DNA of 64,000 nt from Mesorhizobium sp. (lineage in GTDB: Bacteria > Pseudomonadota > Alphaproteobacteria > Rhizobiales > Rhizobiaceae), in the NCBI RefSeq assembly GCF_004963255.1, contig NZ_SUGA01000006.1, forward strand, positions 164,986-228,985. Reading direction: 5' to 3'. Under the pieces are notes generated by a model. It saw only the letters and a list, made by a program, of their open reading frames with translations, was not told the DNA's origin and ran no database searches. This document shows, piece after piece, positions 56,258-63,665 of this stretch; positions within the stretch are counted from its first letter, which is position 1; every line of letters begins with the position of its first letter. A program made the position numbers and the translations under genes.

Positions 56258-56291
56258 CAGGATGCAGCCAATTTCCCTTGTGGGGGAGAAT

Positions 56292-56345
56292 GGATTTTCA
56301 CGGCCTTAGCCGGAGCTCTTGCGGAGGCTAAGTCGTAGAAAATCC
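56292..56345. repeat. Imperfect palindrome in the gap before the family-5 binding-protein gene
   Basis: GGATTTTCACGGCCTTAGCC (56292-56311) pairs with GGCTAAGTCGTAGAAAATCC (56326-56345) with few mismatches across a 14-base loop. With the next hairpin it forms a mosaic of mobile-looking repeat units filling most of the 326-bp gap 56110-56435. Confidence 0.6.
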
Positions 56346-56428
56346 AAGAGAGGGGATTTTCACAGGGCGCAGACGCCGCTTTTCATAGGGCGCCAGCTTT
56401 TCTTCGTGGGCGCGGTGCCCCCTCTCTT

Positions 56429-56495
56429 GCGATTTCTAGCACTTAGCTTCGCTAAGATGCTGAAATCGCTTTCTCCCCACCAAGGGGGAGACGGC
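56429..56495. repeat. Repeat element overlapping the 3' end of the HSL-type hydrolase gene
   Basis: GCGATTTC (56429-56436) and GAAATCGC (56462-56469) are exact inverted ends of a hairpin containing CTTAGCTTCGCTAAG; it is followed by CTTTCTCCCCACCAAGGGGG, a relative of the palindromes near 37.4 and 38.3 kb. It supplies the last 19 or so codons of the hydrolase. Confidence 0.65.
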
Positions 56496-57443
56496 GCCCA
56501 GCCTTGCGATGTCGCCGACAATCCTCGCAAACGCTTGCGCCGCGCGCGGCACGGTCGGGCGGGCGCGCAGGAAGGAGTGTACCAGCCGCTTCTCCTCGCG
56601 CCACCACGCTTGTCCGCCAGCGGCAACAATCCGGTCGCGATAGGCCTCGCCGTCCGACGACAGCGGGTCGCACTCGGCGGTGACGATCACTGTCGGCGGC
56701 AGGCCGGAAAAGTCGCGATCCCTGAGCGGCGAGAAGGTCGGGTCGTCCAAAGCCTGCCCGGGCGCCGAACGGACGCGTCGATAGAACTCGACATCGGAGA
56801 GCGTCAGCAGCGGCGCTTCGGCATGTTCGATGTATGACCGCCCGGTCTCGTCGCCGCCAAGGCCAGGATAGATCAGCACTTGGCCGACAGCGCGCCGCGC
56901 ATGATGCCGCGTTGCGTGCGCCACCGCAGCGGCGAGATTGCCGCCGGCGCTTTCGCCGCACAGCACGATCGGCAGCGCGCTGGTTGCGGCGACCCATTCG
57001 AACACGGCCAGCGCGTCGTCGAAGGCGGCGGGATGCAGATATTCCGGCGCCAGCCGGTAGCCGGCCGATACCACTTCGAACCCGGTGCCGGCGCAGATTT
57101 CCGCGCAGATGTCGTCGTGGCTGTCGAGATCGCCGAGCACGAAGCCGCCGCCATGATAATAGACGACGATCGCCACCGCCTTGTTCGCCACGCGGTAGCG
57201 GCGGACCGGGATCGCATGCGCCGCGGTAGCGACGATGCCGTCACCGGTGGTCACACCCTCGGGACGGCCCTGGTGAAACGCCACGCACATCCGGTCATAG
57301 ACCGCGCGCTGCTCGGCAATCGGTGCCGCAACGATCTCCGGCGGGTACCAGCTGTGGACCTTGTCAATGTATTCCCAGAGCTCCGGGTCGAGCCGATCGG
57401 CATATTTGCCGCGGCTAGCCGGATCGGTTGGGTTGCCCGCCAC
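56436..57443 (-). CDS. Alpha/beta hydrolase, HSL (hormone-sensitive lipase) family
   Basis: About 335 residues. Oxyanion motif HGGG (97-100), nucleophile GESAGG with S165, acid D259 in CDPL and H289 in LVHSF form the expected triad of the bacterial HSL/esterase family. It probably hydrolyses an ester or amide in the pathway shared with the M24 protein and cysteine hydrolase. Start uncertain: GTG 57443 or TTG 57452 (TTGA overlap with the previous stop); the longer open frame is antisense-like. The last ~19 residues (SPLVGRKRFQHLSEAKC) derive from a repeat element, replacing the native C terminus. Confidence 0.82.
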   Translation of the reverse strand: MAGNPTDPASRGKYADRLDPELWEYIDKVHSWYPPEIVAAPIAEQRAVYDRMCVAFHQGRPEGVTTGDGIVATAAHAIPVRRYRVANKAVAIVVYYHGGGFVLGDLDSHDDICAEICAGTGFEVVSAGYRLAPEYLHPAAFDDALAVFEWVAATSALPIVLCGESAGGNLAAAVAHATRHHARRAVGQVLIYPGLGGDETGRSYIEHAEAPLLTLSDVEFYRRVRSAPGQALDDPTFSPLRDRDFSGLPPTVIVTAECDPLSSDGEAYRDRIVAAGGQAWWREEKRLVHSFLRARPTVPRAAQAFARIVGDIARLGAVSPLVGRKRFQHLSEAKC

Positions 57444-57448
57444 TGCCG

Positions 57449-58126
57449 TCAAAGCTCGGCGTAGAGCCGCGCCGCGTTCTCGAAGGTGAAGCGCAGCGGC
57501 ACCGAGCCCTCGACCTGCCAGACATTCACCGTATCTCCCGCCATCAGCCGGCAGGCGTCGAGCGTGTTGCAAACGGCACCGCCATAGAGACGATTGGCGA
57601 GGTTGAGGATGCCGGTCTGGTGCATGGCCGCACTTGCGCTGCCGCAAGCATCCTTGACCAGCAGCACGCGAAACCCGCGCGCCACCGCATCCTTTACCGT
57701 GGCGTCGATGCAGGCCTCGGTCCAGACGCCGGCGATCACCAGCCATTCGATGCCCGCCGCCTTGAGCTTGTCGCCGAAATCGTTCTTGCCGAAGGCGCTC
57801 GCCTCCTGCTTGACCAGCATGGCTTCGCCGTTCTGCGGGGCCACTTCGTGGCAGATCGCCGTCAGCGGATCGTCCTTGTCGGAGAATGCCGACTTGCCGC
57901 TCTCGTCGACGGGATGGAACGGCCGCGCCGCCGCGAGGTCGACGATATAGGCCCAGTGATGGAGTGGCACGAAATTGCGCCGCGCCGCCTCCTGCAGGCG
58001 CTGCACATTGGCGAGGATGTCGGCAAAGCCATCGACCAGATAGCGTTTGTCCTTGCGATGCTCCTCCTGGAGATCGATGAACACCGCGGCGACCGTGCCG
58101 CGTCGGATGGAAATGGGCGTTTTCAT
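57449..58126 (-). CDS. Cysteine hydrolase (isochorismatase-like)
   Basis: A 225-residue isochorismatase-fold hydrolase with triad D18 (FIDLQ), K106 (LVKQEASAF) and C139 (TEACIDATV). The family includes nicotinamidase, N-carbamoyl amidases, biuret/ureidoacrylate hydrolases and others; the Cys makes it a hydrolase of C-N bonds rather than a vinyl-ether enzyme. It lies 27 bp behind the M24 gene and overlaps or touches the HSL-type gene, so the three are one operon. No strong ribosome site before ATG 58126. Confidence 0.86.
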   Translation of the reverse strand: MKTPISIRRGTVAAVFIDLQEEHRKDKRYLVDGFADILANVQRLQEAARRNFVPLHHWAYIVDLAAARPFHPVDESGKSAFSDKDDPLTAICHEVAPQNGEAMLVKQEASAFGKNDFGDKLKAAGIEWLVIAGVWTEACIDATVKDAVARGFRVLLVKDACGSASAAMHQTGILNLANRLYGGAVCNTLDACRLMAGDTVNVWQVEGSVPLRFTFENAARLYAEL

Positions 58127-58153
58127 GCGGAATGTGCTGTCGGTACGTGGGCG

Positions 58154-59452
58154 CTACTTGTCAAGAAATTCGTCTTCATAAGGAAACCGCGAGAGCAGTT
58201 CGGTGCCGGTCTCGGTGATCAGGATCTCGTCCTCCAGCTTGACGCCCTCGCGGCCGCCTTTCTCGCCGATATAGCTCTCCACGCTCACCACCATGCCCGG
58301 CACGATGATGCCGTCGCGGCCATAAGTTTCGTAGTCCATCGAGTGGGCGATGAAAGGCGTCTCGCCATGCATGCCGACGCCGTGCATGACCGATGTGTAG
58401 CGCTGGTCGACAAAACGATCCGGGATTTTCCATGCCTTCTCGGCGATCTCGCGGAAGGCCATGCCGGGCTTCACGATGCCGATATTGTGCTGCACCTGGT
58501 CGTGCGCCATGCGGTAGAGCGACTTCTGGTACGGCGTCGGCTTGCCCGGGCCGCAGCGGAAGGTGCGCGAGAAGTCGGAATAATAGCCGTAGCAGCCGAT
58601 CGTGTCGGTATCGAGCGCGACCAGCTCGCCCGGCCTGATCTTGCGGCCGCTCGCTTCGTTGAACCATGGATTGGTGCGCTGCCCGGAAGTGAGCAGCCGG
58701 GTTTCGATGAACTCGCCGCCCTGGCGGATCACCTCGTGATACATGATGGCGAACAGCTCGTTTTCGGAAACGCCGGGCTTGATCGCCTCGCGCACCGCCG
58801 CCACCGCCGCTTCGGCGCCGGCCATCGATGCTTGCAGGCACTTCACTTCCTCTGGCGTCTTCACTGCGCGCACGGCGAGGATCTCGCCCTGGCAGTCCTT
58901 CACCTCGCAGCCGCGCTTTTCCAGCGCCAGCGCCTGCAGGTGGCTGCAGCGGTCGAGGCCGAGCCTCATCGAGCCGCCGCCATGCTTCTTCAGAAGCTCG
59001 GTGATCTCGTCGGCGAAGGGGCCGGCGGTTTCGTCGTCGCGGCCGGAAACCGATGACCAGACGAGCTTGGACGGCCGCGCCTCGTCGATCGTGTCGAGCA
59101 CCATCGAGACATGGTAGCTCTGCGGATATTCGAAGAGCACAATCGGCCCTTCGGTCGGAATGAAGAAGTAGCGCGTCGAGTTGCGCAGGAAATAACCGAA
59201 CATGTTGCGCGAACCGGTGGCGTAGCGCTGGTTGTAAGGATCGAACAGCACGACGCCGCCATAGCCCGCCTCGCGCATCCATGTGCGCAGCTTGGTAAGC
59301 CGTCCCTTACGCAGTGCGTCGGCGTCGATGAAGGACGGCTCGGTGTCGGACAGCCACATGCCGCCGGCCGGATCGGCCGCCGCCGGATGGCGCATGCGGT
59401 CCTTGAAGTCCACATCCTCGGTGCTGTCGGGGTCGAATACGACGATGCTCAT
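58154..59452 (-). CDS. M24-family DddP-like protein lacking the DMSP-lyase catalytic Asp
   Basis: A 432-residue creatinase/aminopeptidase-P fold (M24) protein. The six metal-ligand positions of DMSP lyase DddP are all present with identical spacing: D281, D283, D293, H357, E392, E407 (DddP 295, 297, 307, 371, 406, 421, from memory), and Y352 matches Y366. The catalytic Asp377 position is Gly363 in MHGVGMHGE. It also shares GGEFIETRLLTSGQRTNPWF with DddP. I infer a related C-N or C-O hydrolase/lyase rather than a true DMSP lyase. ATG 59452 has CAGGAGACC before it; it heads the M24-cysteine hydrolase-HSL operon. Confidence 0.88.
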   Translation of the reverse strand: MSIVVFDPDSTEDVDFKDRMRHPAAADPAGGMWLSDTEPSFIDADALRKGRLTKLRTWMREAGYGGVVLFDPYNQRYATGSRNMFGYFLRNSTRYFFIPTEGPIVLFEYPQSYHVSMVLDTIDEARPSKLVWSSVSGRDDETAGPFADEITELLKKHGGGSMRLGLDRCSHLQALALEKRGCEVKDCQGEILAVRAVKTPEEVKCLQASMAGAEAAVAAVREAIKPGVSENELFAIMYHEVIRQGGEFIETRLLTSGQRTNPWFNEASGRKIRPGELVALDTDTIGCYGYYSDFSRTFRCGPGKPTPYQKSLYRMAHDQVQHNIGIVKPGMAFREIAEKAWKIPDRFVDQRYTSVMHGVGMHGETPFIAHSMDYETYGRDGIIVPGMVVSVESYIGEKGGREGVKLEDEILITETGTELLSRFPYEDEFLDK

Positions 59453-59509
59453 GGCGGGGTCTCCTGTTGCGGAGAACATAGCCGGGCAGGGCGCGGATCT
59501 TGTGCGACA

Positions 59510-59537
59510 TTCCGCGATTGTTGTGCCGGATGCCGCA
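59510..59537. promoter_or_regulatory. 28-bp element upstream of the M24 gene, shared with the binding-protein gene
   Basis: Ends are TTCCGCG and TGCCGCA with TTGTGC in the middle; 20 of 28 bases match 56230-56257. It is about 58 bp before the M24 ATG. A further TTGTGCG lies at 59500-59506. Best candidate regulator: the GlxA-type protein encoded next door. Confidence 0.6.
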
Positions 59538-59567
59538 CGACGAACGAGCAGCGCCGTGATCCTTCGC

Positions 59568-59731
59568 GCCCCCTCTGTCCTGCCGGACATCTCCCCCACG
59601 AGGGGGGAGATCGGCAGCTTCGGTGCCCCGCTCGCTCCTGCAACGTCGATGATTGGCGAAAGCTGGTGTGACATCTGATCTCCCCCCTAAGTGGGGAGAT
59701 GGCCGGCAGGCCAGAGGGGGGCGCTGTCCCG
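59568..59731. repeat. Pair of palindromic repeats (type A) between M24 and GlxA-type genes
   Basis: Two oppositely oriented units with TGCCGGACATCTCCCCCACG (about 59580) and AGTGGGGAGATGGCCGGCAG (about 59693) bracket about 70 bp, mirroring the pair in the hut operon (23039-23208). They fill most of the 312-bp gap 59453-59764. Confidence 0.75.
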
Positions 59732-59764
59732 CCAGCGTCCCATCGCGCCAGCGCGCACTGCACC

Positions 59765-60742
59765 CTAATGCCGCCGCATCGCCTTCGGCGCGTGCCCATG
59801 CTCCTCGCGAAAGGCTCTCGCAAAACTGGACATCGAGGCAAAGCCGCAGGCCAGCGCGACATCGCGCACCATCAGCGTCGAATGCGCCAAAAGGTCGGCC
59901 GCCCGTCTCAACCTGAGCCGCCGGTAGTAGCCGTTGGGCGAGATATCCAGCTCGGCGCGGAAATTGCGCTCGAGCTTGTCGGGCGACACGCCGAGCCGCT
60001 CCGCAAGTTCCGCCATGCCGAGCCGCTCCTCCACCGCATCCTCCATGATGGCGATGGCCGACAGCACCAGCTCGTTCTGCACCCCGGTGCGCAGCCTGAG
60101 CGGCATCAGCTTGCGGTCGACGCTGGAGCGCAGCGGGCTATGCACGAACCATTCCGCGACGCCCGCCGCGATCTCGGCGCCGTAATCGCGCGTGATGATC
60201 TCCAGCATCATGTCGAGGCTGCCGACGCCGCCGGCGGAGGTGAAACGCTTGCGATCGATGACGAAGAGGTCGCGCCGAAGCTCGATCTCCGGAAATGCCT
60301 CGGTGAAGGCGGCCTGGCTGGTCCAGTGCAAGGTGCAGGCGTGCCCGTCGAGCAAGCCGGCGCGGGCAAGGAAGAAGGCCGCATCGGCAACCGCGCCGAT
60401 ATGCGCGCCGCCGCGCAGACTCTTGCGGATCCAGCTCATCGCTTCATCGGCCACGACATGGTCGGCATCGCCACCGGAGCACACCACGATGCGGTCGACC
60501 TTCGGCGCGTCCGCCGCGCAAAAGCCGGGCTGGATGACGACGCCATTGGAGGCTTCGACCGTGCCCGGATCGGCGCCGACGATCACCCAGCGGTAGCAGT
60601 CGCGCTTGGCAAGAATGTTGACGGCGCGCAGCGGCTCGATAACGGACGAAAACGCCATCATCGGAAAGCCGGGAAAAACCAGCACCGCGAAGGTGAGGGG
60701 CGCTTCGTTCGCCGCTTGTTTTGTCTGGCTGCGCAAACTCAT
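59765..60742 (-). CDS. GlxA-family transcriptional regulator (DJ-1/PfpI + AraC domains)
   Basis: A 325-residue regulator with a DJ-1/PfpI-like N-terminal domain (about 17-190; 'FAVLVFPGFPMMAFSSVIEPL') lacking a clear nucleophile Cys, and a C-terminal AraC helix-turn-helix pair (about 225-320; 'LGMAELAERLGVSPDKLERNF', 'VRDVALACGFASMSSFARAF'). GlxA-type proteins (for example GbdR, CdhR, ArgR) activate catabolic genes for quaternary amines or amino acids. It is in the M24 cluster, overlaps the NUDIX gene by four bases, and likely activates the M24 operon and the family-5 binding-protein gene through the shared 28-bp element. Confidence 0.88.
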   Translation of the reverse strand: MSLRSQTKQAANEAPLTFAVLVFPGFPMMAFSSVIEPLRAVNILAKRDCYRWVIVGADPGTVEASNGVVIQPGFCAADAPKVDRIVVCSGGDADHVVADEAMSWIRKSLRGGAHIGAVADAAFFLARAGLLDGHACTLHWTSQAAFTEAFPEIELRRDLFVIDRKRFTSAGGVGSLDMMLEIITRDYGAEIAAGVAEWFVHSPLRSSVDRKLMPLRLRTGVQNELVLSAIAIMEDAVEERLGMAELAERLGVSPDKLERNFRAELDISPNGYYRRLRLRRAADLLAHSTLMVRDVALACGFASMSSFARAFREEHGHAPKAMRRH

Positions 60743-61167
60743 GGCTGGCGGCCGTAACGCGGCAGGACGAAGCTTGCGGTCAGCGGCGCAAGTTCGATGC
60801 CGGCTGCCGCTTCAGGGTTGAACCAGATCATCTCCTCGATCTCCGCCGCCGGGACCGGCTCGCCGGTGATGGAGAGCTCGAACAGCTCGGCCTCGACTTG
60901 GGTCTCCGGCTCATTGGCGGCGGGTGCCGAAAACGAACCGAGATGCGAGGCCGCGTCCGGATCGACGACGATGCCCAATTCCTCGCGCAATTCGCGCGCA
61001 AGGGCGACGGCCGGCAACTCACCCGGCTCGATCTTGCCGCCCGCCTGCATGAAGGCGCCGGTACCGCGCTTGCGCACAAGAAGCAGCCTGCCCACGTCGT
61101 CGCGGATGACCGCGGCGGCGATACGGATTGTCTTGGCCGGCACGGTTCTGGAATGGCTGGAGGTCAC
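60739..61167 (-). CDS. NUDIX hydrolase
   Basis: A 142-residue NUDIX pyrophosphohydrolase with an intact box from residue 43 (GGKIEPGE...LARELREELGI). Substrate (dNTP, sugar nucleotide, ADP-ribose) cannot be deduced. The GTG at 61167, with GGAAACAGC upstream, is preferred; the frame to 61269 overlaps the divergent reductase gene. Its stop overlaps the GlxA-type start (ATGA), so they are cotranscribed, though a functional link to the catabolic cluster is not evident. Confidence 0.85.
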   Translation of the reverse strand: MTSSHSRTVPAKTIRIAAAVIRDDVGRLLLVRKRGTGAFMQAGGKIEPGELPAVALARELREELGIVVDPDAASHLGSFSAPAANEPETQVEAELFELSITGEPVPAAEIEEMIWFNPEAAAGIELAPLTASFVLPRYGRQP

Positions 61168-61256
61168 GATAGGCTGTTTCCCGGCGGCGGTTTTGGTGGC
61201 AGAGAGAGGCGAACTGTAGCTGGCCGCGCGGCCGGCTTGCAACGGAGAGACAAGCG

Positions 61257-61766
61257 ATGTTCGCGGCAACCGCCATCGACACCAAGGACAAGCCGGCCTT
61301 CTATAAGGAGTTGGCCGGGCAATTGAAGGCGCTGCTGGGAGGCGAGGGCGCTTCCGTCGCCAATGCCGCCAACACGGCGGCGCTGATCTACCAGATGGTG
61401 CCCGACCTCAACTGGGCCGGCTTCTATTTCCTCGCCTCCGAGGACGAGCTGGTGCTCGGGCCCTTCCAGGGCAAGCCCGCTTGCGTGCGGATCGCCGTCG
61501 GCAAGGGCGTCTGCGGCAAGGCCATTGAGCTCGACATGTCGATGCTGGTCAAGGACGTCAACGAATTTCCCGGCCACATCGCCTGCGATGCCGATTCGCG
61601 CTCCGAGCTGGTGGTGCTGTTGCGCGACGCCGATGGCGCGTTCGGCGTGCTCGACCTCGACAGCCCGCTGCCCGGCCGCTTCGACAAGGAAGACCAGGCC
61701 GGCATCGAGAAGCTCGCCGCGATCTATGTCGCGGCGTGCGAGTTCGAGGAGGATGACGAGGATTAG
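61257..61766 (+). CDS. msrC: Free methionine-(R)-sulfoxide reductase (GAF domain)
   Basis: A 169-residue GAF-domain protein of the fRMsr family that reduces free methionine-R-sulfoxide. The three Cys at 76, 86 and 110 have the same spacing (10 and 24) as C84, C94 and C118 of the E. coli enzyme, C110 being the catalytic one (FPGHIACDADSRSELVV). 'GFYFL' and 'LGPFQGKPACVRI' are further signatures. AACGGAGAGACAAGCG precedes the ATG. Divergent from the NUDIX gene. Confidence 0.93.
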   Translation: MFAATAIDTKDKPAFYKELAGQLKALLGGEGASVANAANTAALIYQMVPDLNWAGFYFLASEDELVLGPFQGKPACVRIAVGKGVCGKAIELDMSMLVKDVNEFPGHIACDADSRSELVVLLRDADGAFGVLDLDSPLPGRFDKEDQAGIEKLAAIYVAACEFEEDDED

Positions 61767-61804
61767 GGGATAGCGGGATTAGACCAGGGCGGTCTCGGCC
61801 TGCC

Positions 61805-62857
61805 TCAGACGAGTTTCACCAGCACCAGGCTGAAGCAGCCGATGAAGAGGAAGGCCGAGAAGGCCAGCAGCAGCGGCCGCAGGCCGCGCGAGCGCAGCTC
61901 CGAAATATCGGCCTGCAGCCCCATGGCGGCGAGACCCATGGTCAGCATGATCTGCGCGGCCAAGGCGATCGCCGAATGGATCTGTGCCGGGATGGCGACC
62001 AGGCTGTTCAGCGCCACCGCCGCGACGAAGGCCGCGACGAACCAGGGCATCGGCGGCTTGGCGCTGGAAGGGTCGGTGCTGCCGCGGCGCGCCATCAGGC
62101 CGAGCGCGATCACCATCGGCGCCAGCATGGCGACACGCGTCAGTTTGGCGACGGTCGCGGTCTCGCCGGAAAGCGTGCCGTTCTGGAAGCCGGCGCCGAT
62201 CACCTGCGCCACCTCGTGGATCGAGGCGCCGGCCCATAGGCCGAAAGCGTGCTGGTCGAGCGCAAACACTGGTGCCAGCAGCGGGAAGCCGAGCATGGCG
62301 ATGGTGCCGAACAGCGTGATCGCGGCGACGGCATAGGTGACGTCCTCGTCGCGCGCGTCGGTGACGATATTGGTGGCGACTATCGCCGAGGCGCCGCAGA
62401 TCGAGGTGCCGGCGGCAATCAGCTGCGCCAGCTTGGCGTCGACGCCGATCAGCCGGCCGAGCCTGACGGTGAACAGGAAAGTGGCGCCGAGCGTGGCCGC
62501 GACGATGCCGACGCCGCCAAGGCCGATGCCCGCCACCTGGCCGAGCGTGAGCTGGAAGCCGAGCAACACGATGGCGAAGCGCAGCAGGCGCTTTTGTGAA
62601 AACGCAATGCCGGCCTTGGCGTGTGCGGGCACGCCGAGCATGTTGGAAAAGATCATGCCGGTGACGACAGCGAGGATCATCGGACTGAACAACGTAAGAC
62701 CGGAGAAGCCGCGTGCCGAGTAGGCGACGCTGGCGATCATCGCCACCAGCACCAGTCCCGGCATGACGCCGGCCGTGATGGCAGGGTGCCTACGCCCGGC
62801 GGCTGCTGGGTTCAGGTGATCTGGAAGATCGTTCGCGGTGGCGGGCAGGAAAGACAA
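61805..62857 (-). CDS. YeiH-family putative sulfate/sulfonate exporter (UPF0324)
   Basis: A 350-residue membrane protein with about ten helices and the UPF0324/YeiH signatures '[18 protein letters not shown]', '[15 protein letters not shown]' and '[12 protein letters not shown]'. The family is annotated as putative sulfate exporter; the ligand is unproven. Often it sits by a LysR gene (YeiE), which is absent here. The ATG at 62857 is close to a 17-bp palindrome (62883-62899) that may be its operator. Confidence 0.87.
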   Translation of the reverse strand: MSFLPATANDLPDHLNPAAAGRRHPAITAGVMPGLVLVAMIASVAYSARGFSGLTLFSPMILAVVTGMIFSNMLGVPAHAKAGIAFSQKRLLRFAIVLLGFQLTLGQVAGIGLGGVGIVAATLGATFLFTVRLGRLIGVDAKLAQLIAAGTSICGASAIVATNIVTDARDEDVTYAVAAITLFGTIAMLGFPLLAPVFALDQHAFGLWAGASIHEVAQVIGAGFQNGTLSGETATVAKLTRVAMLAPMVIALGLMARRGSTDPSSAKPPMPWFVAAFVAAVALNSLVAIPAQIHSAIALAAQIMLTMGLAAMGLQADISELRSRGLRPLLLAFSAFLFIGCFSLVLVKLV

Positions 62858-62882
62858 TCAAATTCTCCAGGCGGGTTCGATG

Positions 62883-62899
62883 CCGGAATGCCATTCCGG
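62883..62899. promoter_or_regulatory. 17-bp palindrome upstream of the YeiH-family gene
   Basis: CCGGAATGCCATTCCGG: perfect 8-bp arms around a single C, about 25 bp before the start codon. Fits an operator for an unlinked regulator. The rest of the 340-bp gap up to 63197 holds no gene I can support. Confidence 0.5.
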
Positions 62900-63147
62900 A
62901 ACTAATCTTTCCAACGAATTATTCGAGTTATGATGATCGATTTTTGCGAACGATTGGCGAGCCGCTAGCGGGTTGGCCCAATAACCGGCACCGGCCGAGC
63001 CTTGACGCTTGCCGGTTCCTCCTCCAGCTTGCGGCGATGTTCTCCCGCGCGCCCGCCAATACCAAGCGACGCCGCCTTCGCCGAGTGCGGAGCGGCAGGC
63101 CGATTGCGCGACGATAAGCCCGATAAATAAGGTTCGTTCGTTTCCTG

Positions 63148-63179
63148 CCCCGCCCGCGACTTCAGCCGGCGGGGTTTTT
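63148..63179 (+). terminator. Intrinsic terminator without an upstream gene
   Basis: CCCCGCC (63148-63154) and GGCGGGG (63168-63174) pair perfectly and are followed by TTTTT (63175-63179), a textbook plus-strand terminator. No plus-strand gene lies between 61766 and here, so it must end a small RNA or a short leader, or act as an attenuator for the acetyltransferase gene 19 bp downstream. Confidence 0.7.
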
Positions 63180-63197
63180 CATATCTGGAGCCTTGCA

Positions 63198-63665
63198 ATG
63201 ACCATCGATTCTTCCATCTGGTTTCGGCCAGCCGAAGCGGCGGATGCCGCCGCCATCCGCGACATCGTGCGCGCCGCCTATGCCAAATGGGTGCCGGTAA
63301 TCGGCCGCGAGCCGCTGCCGATGCGCGCCGATTACGACAAGGCTGTCGCCGAGCATCCATTCGACCTCGCCATCGCGCAGGATCGCATTGTCGGCATGCT
63401 CGAGGCTATGCTCGCCGACGATCATCTCTGGATCGAGAATCTCTGCGTCGCGCCGGAAGCGCAGGGCAAGGGGATCGGCCGGCTGCTACTGGAGCGCGCG
63501 GAGACCAAGGCGTGCGAGGCCGGGCGCCATGAGCTGCGCCTGCTGACCAACGGCGCGTTCGAGGCGAATGTGTCGCTCTACAAGAGACAGGGCTACTCGA
63601 TCGACCGGGAAGAACCGTTCATGAATGGCACGACCGTTTATATGAGCAAGAGGATCACGGGATGA
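63198..63665 (+). CDS. GNAT-family N-acetyltransferase
   Basis: A 155-residue GNAT protein. The acetyl-CoA loop is in 'LWIENLCVAPEAQGKGIGRLLLERAE' (Q/RxxGxG/A as QGKGIG), followed by the C-terminal 'NVSLYKRQGYSIDREEPF' strand. Substrate unknown; possibly amino acids or peptides. The ATG at 63198 has TGGAGCC upstream. It ends with an ATGA overlap into the next gene. The terminator 19 bp upstream raises the possibility of attenuation. Confidence 0.86.
   Translation: MTIDSSIWFRPAEAADAAAIRDIVRAAYAKWVPVIGREPLPMRADYDKAVAEHPFDLAIAQDRIVGMLEAMLADDHLWIENLCVAPEAQGKGIGRLLLERAETKACEAGRHELRLLTNGAFEANVSLYKRQGYSIDREEPFMNGTTVYMSKRITG

Noticed and set aside
58154..59452. Naming the M24 protein DMSP lyase DddP
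   Set aside because: The catalytic Asp position is Gly, so similarity alone does not support the activity.
62965..63360. 131-codon minus-strand open frame across the YeiH/GNAT gap
   Set aside because: No ribosome site, its N-terminal part is antisense to the GNAT gene, and an intrinsic terminator sequence lies inside it.
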